A stretch of 22,706 nt of DNA from JBHIDJ01 sp046760105 (GCA_046760105.1 JBHIDJ010000043.1:1-22706), one strand, 5' to 3'; counted from the first letter of the stretch, positions 1-7,761 are shown. Translations and numbers: made by a program. Notes: generated from the sequence alone by a model not told the origin.

Positions 1-617
1 TCCGTTGGCCGACACACAAAGGCGGTGTGAAACCCGAGTTGGCTTGCTGCAACTAGATCATAATTGTGGGCCGCCACCATCATGCATTGCCCGGGCTGCA
101 GGCCCAGATAGTCCGCCGTCATCAGGTAAGCTTCTGGCTGCGGTTTATAGTGCCGCGCCACCTCAGGGCCTAGGATCGCATCCCAAGGAAGGCTCGCACG
201 CTTAGCCATGTTTACCAACAAGGCCACGTTGCCGTTCGAAAGTGTCACGAGAATATACTTGCGTTTTAGACGCGTAAGACCTTCGACAGTGTCTGGCCAG
301 GGATCCAACCGATGCCAGGCACGATTCAGATGATCAATCTCTTCTTCGTTGAGTCCTTCGATGCCGAACTCGTTGATCAGTTGATTGAGGTTAATGCGGT
401 GTAAATCGTCCAACTTAGTCCAAGGCATTTCACCGTTTCGTACTTTGGACATAGCAGGCTGATAGCCGGCGCGCCATGCATCAGCAAACTTCGCCCAGTC
501 GACATTAAGGCCCTTTCGATGACCAAGTGCCTCGCCCTCTCGGATTATACTACTGCGCCAATCAACGACGGTGCCGAAGACATCGAAGGTCAGCGCTTTA
601 ATCCCTGCTATGTCCAT
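1..617 (-). CDS. Haloacid dehalogenase type II (HAD superfamily hydrolase), 3' end outside window
   Basis: An open frame reads leftward from ATG at 617 with no stop before base 1, so about 205 residues are visible and the C-terminus is missing. AAGGAGA sits just upstream of the start. HAD motif I is FDVFGTVVDW with the nucleophile Asp12. Motif II is VTLSNGN, motif III lies around HYKPQPEAY (Lys), and motif IV is VAAHNYDLVAA. The AxHNxDL form of motif IV and the FDVFGT start are typical of type II 2-haloacid dehalogenases, which hydrolyse 2-haloalkanoates to 2-hydroxyacids in the cytoplasm. Substrates of many family members are unknown, so dehalogenation itself is inference. The gene lies about 100 bp downstream of a 2-hydroxyacid dehydrogenase in the same direction, which could oxidise such a product. 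Confidence 0.88.
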   Translation of the reverse strand, partial: MDIAGIKALTFDVFGTVVDWRSSIIREGEALGHRKGLNVDWAKFADAWRAGYQPAMSKVRNGEMPWTKLDDLHRINLNQLINEFGIEGLNEEEIDHLNRAWHRLDPWPDTVEGLTRLKRKYILVTLSNGNVALLVNMAKRASLPWDAILGPEVARHYKPQPEAYLMTADYLGLQPGQCMMVAAHNYDLVAASQLGFHTAFVCRPT

Positions 618-634
618 ATCGTCTCCTTAAACCG

Positions 635-710
635 AGATACAAGATTCAAGATGCAAGTAATAACGACTCAGTGGACTTGACTTGTATCTTGTAACTTGTA
701 CTTTGAATCT
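635..710. repeat. CAAGATACAAG-type degenerate repeat array between two genes
   Basis: The gap between the two minus-strand genes holds several variants of one short word in both orientations. GATACAAG (636-643) and AGATTCAA (642-649) are followed by CTTGTATC (681-688) and TTGAATCT (703-710), which are their exact reverse complements. The pairs are crossed rather than nested, so this is better read as inverted copies of a repeat unit than as one clean hairpin. Short imperfect repeats of this look occur in proteobacterial intergenic DNA. No function can be stated. Confidence 0.6.
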
Positions 711-715
711 GCCTT

Positions 716-1672
716 TTAGGCATTTAAGACACGAATCGACTTGCCATCCAACCAGGCCCGAATATTTTCCACGGCCTCACCATATACTAATTCATACGTT
801 TCCCGAATGACGTAGGCCGTATGCCCTGTCAGAATCGCGTTGTCCAGTTTTCTCAAGGGATGATCGCGTGGCAACGGTTCGACGTCATAAACGTCGATGC
901 CGGCACCGGCGATGGTCTGCTTTTGCAGCACATCAATCAGTGCCGCCTCCTCAACGATAGGTCCGCGGGATGTGTTGACCAGATAGGCACTCGGTTTCAT
1001 CAGCCCAAGTTCACGCCGACCAACGAGACCGTGCGTGCGGTCGCTTAGCAACAGGTGAATGGTCACCACGTCGGACTCGGCGAATAGTCTATCCTTGTCG
1101 ACCCTGACGGCACCGCACTCTTTGGCGCGCTCGTCGCTTAAGTTCTGGCTGCAGGCGATCACCTTCATACCGAAGGCGACACCCACCTTCGCCACTTGCG
1201 AACCCAACTTACCCAAGCCCAGAATACCCAACGTCTTGCCGCGCAGCCCCTCCGCCAAACCCGATTGCCATCCGCCTTCGCGCATCGCCCGGTCCTCGCG
1301 TGGTATTTGCTTCATCAATGCCAGGATCAGTGCCCACGCGTGCTCGAACGCGGGATATGGCAGCAACGCTGTCCCACACACGGGCAAGCCACGCTTGCGC
1401 GCCGCCTCCATGTCGATAGCGAGGTTTCGCATGCCCGTAGTGACCAAGAGTTTCAGATTGGGCAACTTTTCGATCAACGATGCTGGAAAAGGTGTCCGTT
1501 CTCGCATCGCCACCACCACGTCAAAACCCGCTAAGGCATCCGCGACGGCTTGCTCACCCTTTATGTGTTCATTGAACACGGTAACTTCCACATCCGACGG
1601 CAAGCTACTCCAGTCCGCAGCCGCGAGCGCTATATTTTGGTAATCGTCAAGAATTGCAACGCGGGTCGCCAT
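716..1672 (-). CDS. D-2-hydroxyacid dehydrogenase family protein (NAD-dependent)
   Basis: A 318-residue protein from ATG at 1672. A GTG at 1681 would add three residues, but the family N-terminus (MxxxVAILDDYQN) and AGGTGA six bases upstream favour 1672. The catalytic domain halves flank a Rossmann core with LGILGLGKLGSQ (Gly152, Gly154, Gly157). The catalytic triad is visible: Arg236 in NTSRGP, Glu265 in YDVEP and His284 in LTGHTAY. Family members interconvert 2-ketoacids and D-2-hydroxyacids with NAD(P)H in the cytoplasm; examples are phosphoglycerate, glycerate, glyoxylate and hydroxypyruvate reductases. The ILDDYQN opening matches a subgroup without assigned substrate. The length is normal. 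It precedes the dehalogenase-like gene on the same strand and may be cotranscribed with it. Confidence 0.93.
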   Translation of the reverse strand: MATRVAILDDYQNIALAAADWSSLPSDVEVTVFNEHIKGEQAVADALAGFDVVVAMRERTPFPASLIEKLPNLKLLVTTGMRNLAIDMEAARKRGLPVCGTALLPYPAFEHAWALILALMKQIPREDRAMREGGWQSGLAEGLRGKTLGILGLGKLGSQVAKVGVAFGMKVIACSQNLSDERAKECGAVRVDKDRLFAESDVVTIHLLLSDRTHGLVGRRELGLMKPSAYLVNTSRGPIVEEAALIDVLQKQTIAGAGIDVYDVEPLPRDHPLRKLDNAILTGHTAYVIRETYELVYGEAVENIRAWLDGKSIRVLNA

Positions 1673-1828
1673 TTTGTTCACCTACCCCAAACCAGGAATT
1701 TCAAGATTCTTATCATTGAGGTACTTAAGGGGTTAATATTCGCCTCGAACCCCGAAGATTACAACGCTGTTTCTAGCACCGCGGCCAGGGCCTCGCTCAC
1801 TTTCAACTCGCGCCAGGAGAAGATACCC

Positions 1829-2563
1829 ATGCAGCTTCGATTTCTCGGCAGTGGCGATGCATTCGGCAGCGGTGGCCGCTTTAACACATGCATGCTGGTT
1901 ACGACATCAGCCACAGCTTTCCTCATCGACTGCGGTGCGTCTTCCCTGATCGCCATGCGGCACTTCAATGTGGATCCCAACACAATAGATACCATCCTGA
2001 TCAGTCACCTACACGGCGATCACTTTGGCGGCCTGCCATTTATGATCCTCGACGCGCAGCTGGTCAGCAAGCGTACACAGCCATTGACGGTCGCGGGACC
2101 GCCCGGTATGCAGAAGCGGCTTGTAACAGCCATGGAGTGCTTCTTCCCCGGATCCTCGGGAATCCAACGGAAGTTCGAAGTTAGGGTGCTCGAACTGCAG
2201 CCCGAGGTGCCGTCTCAGCTCAACGGCATTGCCGTCACCCCCTATGTCGTGCAGCATTACAGTGGTGCACCGCCATTTGCGTTACGAATTCAATGTGAGG
2301 GCAAGGTAATCGCCTATTCAGGCGATACCGAATGGACCGAGAATCTGGTCTCTGCAGCACACGAGGCGGACTTGTTCATCGCCGAAGCCTATTTCTTTGA
2401 AAAGCAGGTGAAGTACCACCTCAACTTTCGAACACTGCAAAAACACCTGAACAAGGTTCGGCCGAAACGATTGATTCTTACACATATGAGCCAGGACATG
2501 TTGGGACGACTGGAGGACATTGACTACGAGACAGCCGAAGACGGCAAGATTATCGAGATTTAA
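1829..2563 (+). CDS. MBL-fold metallo-hydrolase, RNase Z-like
   Basis: A 244-residue protein. The frame is open further upstream, but ATG at 1829 is preceded by AGGAGA eight bases away and starts directly with the family's MxLRFLGSGDAF strand. Metal ligands of the metallo-beta-lactamase fold are all present: HLHGDH (His60, His62, Asp64, His65), His143 in VQHYSG, Asp166 in AYSGDTEW and His219 in LILTHMS. This layout resembles the short RNase Z/arylsulfatase-like branch rather than beta-lactamases. A phosphodiesterase or another hydrolase on small esters are both possible, and tRNA processing is not shown. It is divergent from the hydroxyacid dehydrogenase and convergent with the benzoate-type transporter. 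The likely location is the cytoplasm, as no signal peptide is visible. Confidence 0.9.
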   Translation: MQLRFLGSGDAFGSGGRFNTCMLVTTSATAFLIDCGASSLIAMRHFNVDPNTIDTILISHLHGDHFGGLPFMILDAQLVSKRTQPLTVAGPPGMQKRLVTAMECFFPGSSGIQRKFEVRVLELQPEVPSQLNGIAVTPYVVQHYSGAPPFALRIQCEGKVIAYSGDTEWTENLVSAAHEADLFIAEAYFFEKQVKYHLNFRTLQKHLNKVRPKRLILTHMSQDMLGRLEDIDYETAEDGKIIEI

Positions 2564-2618
2564 CAAACGCTTCGGCCACTTGAAAAAGGGATTGCGAGTC
2601 TGAAGGAGTTGAAAGATA

Positions 2619-2637
2619 GCAACAGGATTTCCGTTGC
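2619..2637 (+). terminator. Weak stem-loop in the convergent gap after the MBL gene
   Basis: GCAAC (2619-2623) and GG (2625-2626) can pair with CC (2631-2632) and GTTGC (2633-2637), leaving one bulged A and an ATTT loop. It lies about 55 bases after the stop codon in the 232-bp gap between two convergent genes. There is no run of T after it, so factor-independent termination is doubtful. Confidence 0.25.
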
Positions 2638-2795
2638 GTTCGATTTGGTTCCTGTGCCCAACCCAACAATCGGGCAACAGTCAACGTGTCTAACGTCTCC
2701 CCCTGTGAGGACTAAGCTTGACGGGAGAACCTACTTGGTTGGATTCACGATTACATCCTACAGTCCAGTAGCAAACTGTTGAAGCAGTCCAAATT

Positions 2796-3992
2796 TCATT
2801 CCCCGCGCCAGTGTTCTAGAATCTGGTGCCGCTCTGCGAGCAGTGATGCCACAAGCCCTACGACGACCGCCCAGAAAGCCGAGGTGATGCCAACAAATGC
2901 GAACGGCGTGGCGGCGACCGCGAAAGCCACGAGCGCTCCGAAGCGCAGCTTGTTACTAAAGGCCTTCACGAAAGCATCTTGCAGCGAGGAAAGAATAGCG
3001 AGTCCCGCCAAGGCAAAGATATACGACTTTGGCAGTATCCCAAGAAGCGATGCCACCGGTGCAGCGGCCACGGCAATCAGGATGGTGAGGGTCGCGGCGA
3101 TGAGGTTAGCCCAATAGCGACCGGCAACGGGTCCCGCATCGGGCGAGGCTAATATTGCCACCCCTGTTCGGGCCACAATCGCCGGATGACCGCCGAGCAG
3201 AGCATTGACGATTGAGTTTAGACCGAGGACCACCGTGACGCGGTTGACCGGCACGCGATAGCCTTGAGCGAGCAGGAAGCCCAGACCCTGCACGTTGCCA
3301 AGGCCCATGGCCAGCACGAGCATGGGAAGACTGACCGCAATGAACGCGGGGAGCGAAAAGCTCATCTCCGGGACGGCAAGCGTTGGCAAGCTCCACGCAA
3401 TCGACGCAGGCGTCGCCCGTTCGGCGAGAAATACCGCGACACCGCCGGCGATGACGGCGAGGCCGACGGGTGGCACGCGAGGGCTTCCAATGAGCCGTCC
3501 CACTAAGTAGGCGGCGACCGTCGTGCCTGCGACCAGCACGTCTTCCACGGTCGCGCTGACCAGCCGCGTGACATAGCCGAGAATGCTGCCGGCGAACATC
3601 CCCATGATGATGGGGAGAGGGAGCCACTTCATGATTCGCGCGCCGACGCCGAGGATACCGAGCACCAGGATCAACAATCCCGCGATGAGATTGGCACCCA
3701 CTAGCTCAGCATAGGTGAACTGTCCGGCCAGCGTGCCAAGATAAATAAGACCGGGAATGGTCCAGGTGATGGGCAGGGGCTGGCGATAGTAAATCGACAA
3801 TATGATGGAAGACACCGCACCGCTGAACCATAGGATGAATATCCAGCTCGAGGTCTGGGCAGCGGTAACACCCAGCTGTTGCGAAACGGCGATGTGCAGC
3901 GGAACCGTACCAAACGCGTACCACACGAATGCGGTCACACCTGCCCACAGCGCTGCGGTGTTGAAATCCCCCCAGATGGAAAGTTTTTTCAT
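2796..3992 (-). CDS. benE: Benzoate/H+ symporter family transporter (BenE-like)
   Basis: A 398-residue, strongly hydrophobic protein with roughly eleven to twelve membrane segments. It starts at ATG 3992, preceded by AGGGAGG. The frame runs upstream to 4142, but that extension is charged, lacks a ribosome site and would put a tail before the cytoplasmic MKKLSIWGDFN start. The order of segments, the early SIILSIYYRQPLPITWTIPG region and the later GGHPAIVARTGVAIL region match the BenE family (benzoate:proton symport, related to the nucleobase/ascorbate transporter fold). The length is normal for the family. No benzoate-degradation genes are in view, so the substrate, benzoate or another aromatic or organic acid, is inferred only from the family. 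Confidence 0.88.
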   Translation of the reverse strand: MKKLSIWGDFNTAALWAGVTAFVWYAFGTVPLHIAVSQQLGVTAAQTSSWIFILWFSGAVSSIILSIYYRQPLPITWTIPGLIYLGTLAGQFTYAELVGANLIAGLLILVLGILGVGARIMKWLPLPIIMGMFAGSILGYVTRLVSATVEDVLVAGTTVAAYLVGRLIGSPRVPPVGLAVIAGGVAVFLAERATPASIAWSLPTLAVPEMSFSLPAFIAVSLPMLVLAMGLGNVQGLGFLLAQGYRVPVNRVTVVLGLNSIVNALLGGHPAIVARTGVAILASPDAGPVAGRYWANLIAATLTILIAVAAAPVASLLGILPKSYIFALAGLAILSSLQDAFVKAFSNKLRFGALVAFAVAATPFAFVGITSAFWAVVVGLVASLLAERHQILEHWRGE

Positions 3993-4129
3993 GTAGACCT
4001 CCCTAAATTTGTAATCGTCGGCGGCGCTTGGTGTGCAGAATACTCGGCTTCTATGCAGGCGTTTGGCCGTCCCTAATACTGCGCCAGACGTGGGTCCAGA
4101 GAAATTACGCCACCCTGCTTTATCCGGCC

Positions 4130-4252
4130 AAGGAGGTAGCAAATGGAGCGAGTGGCAACGCTATAAACGCTGCAGCCTAACCCATTATGGTAAGCTAATT
4201 CCATGCCCAGCCTCGTTAAGATCCCGAATTACTTCTGCAAAGAAATTGCAGA
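4130..4252 (+). other. Possible leader: 7-codon mini-ORF plus perfect hairpin
   Basis: AAGGAGG at 4130-4136 is one of the strongest ribosome sites in the window. Seven bases later it is followed by ATG at 4143 and the short frame M-E-R-V-A-T-L, with stop at 4164-4166. Downstream, TCTGCAA (4234-4240) and TTGCAGA (4246-4252) form a perfect 7-bp stem with an AGAAA loop, ending 39 bases before the phosphodiesterase start codon. This could be a leader peptide with a regulatory hairpin, or a chance ribosome site. No T-run follows the stem. Translation is not demonstrated. Confidence 0.25.
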
Positions 4253-4291
4253 CCAAATCACAAGGGTGCGTGAGAAGGGAGGATCTTAGCC

Positions 4292-5755
4292 ATGACCAAA
4301 AAACGTCGAAGAGTCTTGATCGTCAGCTTTGATGGGTTGCGGCCCGATATGGTGACACCAGAGCTGATGCCGAATCTGACAACATTTGCCGAGGTCGGTG
4401 TGCACTGTACGCACAGCCGCGCGACTTTTCCTACCGAGACACGTGTGAATCAGGCCGCGCTCGTCACGGGCTGCTATCCCACACGACACGGCATCGTTGG
4501 CAACAAGTTTCTTGAGCCGGTGGCGTCGCCCGGCAAGCTGTTTAACACCGGCGATGAGACGCAACTCGCCGAAGGGGACCGTAAGCTCAACGGCAAGCTG
4601 GTGGATGTACCGGCTCTGGGCGAGATCTTGGCAAACCACGATATGGCGCTCGCCGTAGTGAGCGCCGGTACCCCCGGCGGCACGCGGATGCTGCATCATA
4701 AAGCCGAAAAGCTAGGGGGCTTTCGTCTGGCCTTACACCGTCCCGATGCGTCGGTCCCCAGAGAGCGCATCAACGCGGTGCTCGAACGCCTCGGACCGAT
4801 ACCAAAACACGAAATCCCCAGTCTTAGCTGGCTGACCTATGCGACCGATACCTATCTCAACTACATCGAGCCCGAGTTAAAACCTGAAGTGTGCATCCTG
4901 TGGTTTTGCGAGCCTGACAACAGCTACCACTTTCGCGGTATCGGTACAGAGCCGAATCTAGAAGCCATACGCCACGCCGATGCCGAATTTGGCCGTATCC
5001 TCCGCTGGCGGGAGCAGTCCGACATCGGTGACCGGCTACAAGTCATCACCATGTCGGATCATGGTCAGCTCACGCTCACCGGTGAAGCCGTCCGCATTGC
5101 ATCAGGGCTAGAAGCGGCAGGTTTTACCGTCGGCGAGACGGTCTCCGACGGGGCGGATGCCGCGCTTGCACTGGACAACGCCGGTGGCATCTATCTACGC
5201 GACGGCGACCCGGATCTCATACAGGCTATCGTCGTGTGGCTCCAAACACAGCGGTGGTGCGGCCCGGTTTTCACACGCCAGGGAATAGGTACACTCCCGC
5301 ATGCCTTATTGGGCATCGACCATCGCCGTGCCCCGGATATCGCGCTGGTATTGCAAAATGATGACGCGGTCAATGCCTACGGCATCGCCGGTTCGTGTCG
5401 GCACGACCAGAACGTCTGTCCGGTCGGGGGCGGTCTGCATGGGGGTCTACATGTTCTCGAGCTAAGCAACTGGTGCGCCATGAGCGGTGACGCCTTCCGC
5501 AGCGGGTACACATCAACGCTAGCGACGGGGACAATCGACATCCTGCCCACTGTGTTGACTGTTCTCGGTACTCCCGTACCTGATTATGTGCAGGGGCGCG
5601 TTCTACACGAGGCGTTTGCCGAAAACACCGAGCCGCTATCTCCCGAAATGTTTCAAAAAACTTTCACCGCAGAAGGTCACAATGATTACCGAGCCCATCT
5701 ATCGGTGAGCTATGTAGGTGGGACGTATTATCTTGAGCGCGGGTGGGTGGATTGA
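4292..5755 (+). CDS. Alkaline phosphatase family protein (type I phosphodiesterase/nucleotide pyrophosphatase)
   Basis: A 487-residue protein starting at ATG 4292 with GGGAGGA upstream. The NPP-type active site can be read in order: Asp14 in SFDGLRPD, nucleophile Thr45 in ATFPTETR, Asp209 and His213 in EPDNSYHF, Asp256 and His257 in MSDHGQ, and a last His in GLHGGLH (383 or 387). These are the expected two-zinc ligands and nucleophile of the family, which cleaves phosphodiester or phosphonate ester bonds. TGCYPTRHGIVGN is also the family's usual string. No signal peptide is evident (the start is MTKKRRRVLIV), so it may be cytoplasmic, unlike many NPP enzymes. The substrate is unknown. It is divergent from the BenE-like gene with a 299-bp gap. 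Confidence 0.92.
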   Translation: MTKKRRRVLIVSFDGLRPDMVTPELMPNLTTFAEVGVHCTHSRATFPTETRVNQAALVTGCYPTRHGIVGNKFLEPVASPGKLFNTGDETQLAEGDRKLNGKLVDVPALGEILANHDMALAVVSAGTPGGTRMLHHKAEKLGGFRLALHRPDASVPRERINAVLERLGPIPKHEIPSLSWLTYATDTYLNYIEPELKPEVCILWFCEPDNSYHFRGIGTEPNLEAIRHADAEFGRILRWREQSDIGDRLQVITMSDHGQLTLTGEAVRIASGLEAAGFTVGETVSDGADAALALDNAGGIYLRDGDPDLIQAIVVWLQTQRWCGPVFTRQGIGTLPHALLGIDHRRAPDIALVLQNDDAVNAYGIAGSCRHDQNVCPVGGGLHGGLHVLELSNWCAMSGDAFRSGYTSTLATGTIDILPTVLTVLGTPVPDYVQGRVLHEAFAENTEPLSPEMFQKTFTAEGHNDYRAHLSVSYVGGTYYLERGWVD

Positions 5756-5771
5756 GATTTGAGGATTTGAG
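5756..5771. repeat. Tandem 8-mer GATTTGAG x2
   Basis: Two exact tandem copies of GATTTGAG begin right after the phosphodiesterase stop codon. They are too short to be assigned a role and are recorded because they lie in the only spacer before a more A+T-rich gene. Confidence 0.5.
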
Positions 5772-5794
5772 TCTTAAGTGTGCGACTATTAATT

Positions 5795-6454
5795 ATGAAT
5801 AGGATAATGGACAGGAAACTACGCAGCAAACAGGGGATATACACGAAGCAAAAAAAAACCAGGCTTGTAGCGACAGCTCTACTTACCTTGGTCATTACCA
5901 CTGCGTCATACCAAGAGACACCAAGAGCGAACGGAGTAAAGCTGCCTATGGGTTCGGTTGAAGATGTGGCCTATGCAGAACAATTATGGTTGATGATGCA
6001 CTCAGAAAGGCTCGTGGGAAAAAACGCAGACCGACTTAAACCTTTTTTTGGTGGCGCGCGTCCGCATGGAATGATACTGGAGCTAGCGTATCGAAACCTG
6101 AGTGTCGGCAACCACACCGGTTTTATAGTCATCAAGAAAAACTACGACGGGTCGGATGTATCCGTCGCTAACGTTGAGAAGAATCGAGCGAAGTACCTTT
6201 CATCCATAACCGTTATGTATCAAAGGGAACTGGGTTACGATGAAGATAATCAGAATTGGTTCTGGGTTAAATACAAACCAGATGGACGCCTGTTCAAGAA
6301 GGAAATAAATGGAAAAGATGTGGCTCTGGCAGGAAGAATTCTTAAAGGTAAAACCAGAGACGAAAACGGTGGATGTCTATATTGTCACAGTTCCGCTGGT
6401 GGCGGGGACTATATCTTTTATCCTGATATACAGGTGCTACCTGTCAATAATTGA
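5795..6454 (+). CDS. Cytochrome P460-like c-type haem protein
   Basis: About 219 residues from ATG 5795. GTG 5780 and ATG 5807 are alternative starts, and none has a good ribosome site. A basic stretch and a hydrophobic segment (about residues 23-38) look like a Sec signal, so the protein is probably periplasmic. The mature part carries the P460-family order: FIVIKKNY, then ITVMYQRELGYDED, NWFWVKY, PDGRLF, AGRILKG and a single C-terminal haem c site CLYCH (194-198) followed by SSAGGGDYIF. Cytochrome P460 proteins oxidise hydroxylamine, while the related cytochromes c'-beta bind NO. Which one this is depends on a haem-crosslinking lysine that cannot be placed without alignment. The gene is more A+T-rich than its neighbours by eye. 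No other nitrogen-oxide gene is in the window. Confidence 0.85.
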   Translation: MNRIMDRKLRSKQGIYTKQKKTRLVATALLTLVITTASYQETPRANGVKLPMGSVEDVAYAEQLWLMMHSERLVGKNADRLKPFFGGARPHGMILELAYRNLSVGNHTGFIVIKKNYDGSDVSVANVEKNRAKYLSSITVMYQRELGYDEDNQNWFWVKYKPDGRLFKKEINGKDVALAGRILKGKTRDENGGCLYCHSSAGGGDYIFYPDIQVLPVNN

Positions 6455-6464
6455 GGCAAGGGAT

Positions 6465-6489
6465 CGAAAAGAAGTCGGAAGTCTTTTCG
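6465..6489 (+). terminator. Stem-loop after the cytochrome gene
   Basis: CGAAAAGA (6465-6472) pairs perfectly with TCTTTTCG (6482-6489) around a 9-base loop, starting 11 bases after the stop codon. The position suits a transcript end, but the stem is A+T-rich and no T-run follows. Confidence 0.35.
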
Positions 6490-6566
6490 GAGGCCGAGTC
6501 CTTAGTCCTACGTCGAGCTTCTCAATCCTGCGACGCGTCAGGATCCATACTCAGATGGAGCCATAA

Positions 6567-6722
6567 ATGCTCCAATGGCTCGCCGCTGCAGCCGTCTATC
6601 TTGGGAATTTCGCAGTTAAACCAGCGGCGCCGCATATCACCAGTCAACCGGGCGTCACAACGACTGAAAGTGATCCGGGTGCCTTGTTTGGGAATATCCG
6701 TTTCTTCACCGTAGTCGAGTAA
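6567..6722 (+). CDS. Small ORF, 51 residues, possible secreted or membrane peptide
   Basis: ATG at 6567 is preceded by TGGAG with a six-base spacer and opens a frame of 51 codons. It ends with TAA at 6720-6722, seven bases before the outer-membrane barrel gene. The peptide begins MLQWLAAAAVYLGNFAVKPAA, a short hydrophobic stretch, and continues with a polar part rich in Thr, Ser and Pro before GALFGNIRFFTVVE. No family is recognised. The correct ribosome spacing and the tight fit to the next gene argue for translation, perhaps coupled to it. The size and lack of homology knowledge keep this tentative. Confidence 0.35.
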   Translation: MLQWLAAAAVYLGNFAVKPAAPHITSQPGVTTTESDPGALFGNIRFFTVVE

Positions 6723-6728
6723 TGAACA

Positions 6729-7283
6729 ATGAAGATTGTACCTACGCTTTTTGCCGTAGCCATCTTCTTAACCGGTATCAGCGGCACCACGCTCGCCGCG
6801 GAAAAGAGAGTCGGCTGGTATGTAGGTGCAGGTCTCGGCCGTTCTGACGATGAAGTCTTGGACGATCAGGACGTCGACCCTAAAGTGTTCGGTGGTTACC
6901 AGTTCAATCGCTATGTCGCACTAGAAGGCGCCTTTGTCGGACTTGGTCGAGAGCTCGGTCCCGACGACCTCACCAAGGAGGGGCTTGCGGTACAGGTGGT
7001 TGGAACATTCCCTATCGGCAAACGTATTCAAGTTTTTGCCAAGGCAGGGAGCTTCGCCTGGGAAGTGAACGCTGACGAGGTTGCGTGCGTCGACACTGGG
7101 TCGGGGTTGCTCTGCTCTGTCGAAGAGGTGGAGTTGGATGACGGAACGGACCGCGCCTACGGTGTCGGTGTCGAGTATTATTTGGGGAAGCGGTGGGGCC
7201 TGCGTGGCGAGTGGGAACAGTTCGAAGACGTCGGAGATAGCGACGTCGATTTCCTCTCATTCAGCGTGACATTCCACTTTTGA
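6729..7283 (+). CDS. Outer-membrane beta-barrel protein (porin/OmpA-like barrel family)
   Basis: A 184-residue protein with a clear Sec signal (MKIVPTLFAVAIFLTGISG, cleavage near residue 23, TLA/AEKR). The rest shows alternating amphipathic strands typical of an eight-stranded barrel: GWYVGAGLGRS, VFGGYQFNRYVALEGAFVGLG, GLAVQVVGTFPIG, IQVFAKAGSFAWEV, AYGVGVEYYLG, WGLRGEWEQF. It ends in Phe (FSVTFHF), the outer-membrane assembly signal. Two cysteines (120 and 129) sit in one long acidic loop and may form a disulfide. No peptidoglycan-binding domain follows, so this is a stand-alone barrel. The ribosome site before the ATG is poor, which fits coupling to the short ORF upstream. Function unknown. 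Confidence 0.9.
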   Translation: MKIVPTLFAVAIFLTGISGTTLAAEKRVGWYVGAGLGRSDDEVLDDQDVDPKVFGGYQFNRYVALEGAFVGLGRELGPDDLTKEGLAVQVVGTFPIGKRIQVFAKAGSFAWEVNADEVACVDTGSGLLCSVEEVELDDGTDRAYGVGVEYYLGKRWGLRGEWEQFEDVGDSDVDFLSFSVTFHF

Positions 7284-7482
7284 TCACTGCTAGTGGACGA
7301 AACAAAAGGGTGACGCCGGTTCTCGATTGGGTAGACGGGTCGCCCCTTATCGGAGAAAGCTCGGCTCTAAGCTGCACCTGCCACAAACATCGACGCTTGA
7401 GGAAAAGCAGACACATGAAAAATCAAGTACTTAGCGTAAAGTCCCATATCACGGCTTGGGCCGTATGCTCAGATGTTAGGCG

Positions 7483-7761
7483 ATGAAGGTGACGTGCCGG
7501 AAATGTGGTAGCTCGTGGCGATCCCCAGAAACGATTGACCACAACACCCGTCATGAGCTCGCATTTCTGTTTCGGTCTGGGCGACAAATGGATGGCATCT
7601 TTCGTCTTCGAGTGGTGGCAAATACCTCGATTGCCGATGCGAAGAGCATCTGTCGGCACATTTCCAAACAGAAAGGCCAATGTCACCGTTGTTCGGGCCC
7701 GCTGGATGGAAAGGTTCTAACGACATGTGCCAACTGCTCGTCGATCAATTATGATCTGTAG
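7483..7761 (+). CDS. Small zinc-ribbon protein of unknown function
   Basis: 92 residues from ATG 7483. Three CxxC pairs are visible: Cys5/Cys8 (CRKC), Cys67/Cys70 (CHRC) and Cys82/Cys85 (CANC). The last two pairs are 12 residues apart and make a plausible four-cysteine zinc ribbon. The first pair could bind a second metal together with Cys57/His59, or dimerise. The middle part has FRLRVVANTSIADAKSICRHI, a predicted strand and helix. No family is recognised. The ribosome site (TTAGG, very close to the ATG) is weak. Base use is more A+T-rich than the following genes. The gene stands alone on the plus strand between the barrel protein and a membrane-protein gene. Confidence 0.65.
   Translation: MKVTCRKCGSSWRSPETIDHNTRHELAFLFRSGRQMDGIFRLRVVANTSIADAKSICRHISKQKGQCHRCSGPLDGKVLTTCANCSSINYDL

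Noticed and set aside
1550..1828. Upstream extension of the MBL-fold hydrolase frame
   Set aside because: It overlaps the divergent dehydrogenase gene, and the start at 1829 has a good ribosome site and the family N-terminus.
3993..4142. N-terminal extension of the BenE-like protein
   Set aside because: It has no ribosome site at 4142, and the internal ATG at 3992 is preceded by AGGGAGG and matches the family start.
7360..7480. Complete integron attC site upstream of the zinc-ribbon gene
   Set aside because: Only the terminal GTTAGGC box fits. A matching partner box and an imperfect stem of the right shape could not be found by eye, so it is kept only as a weak hint.
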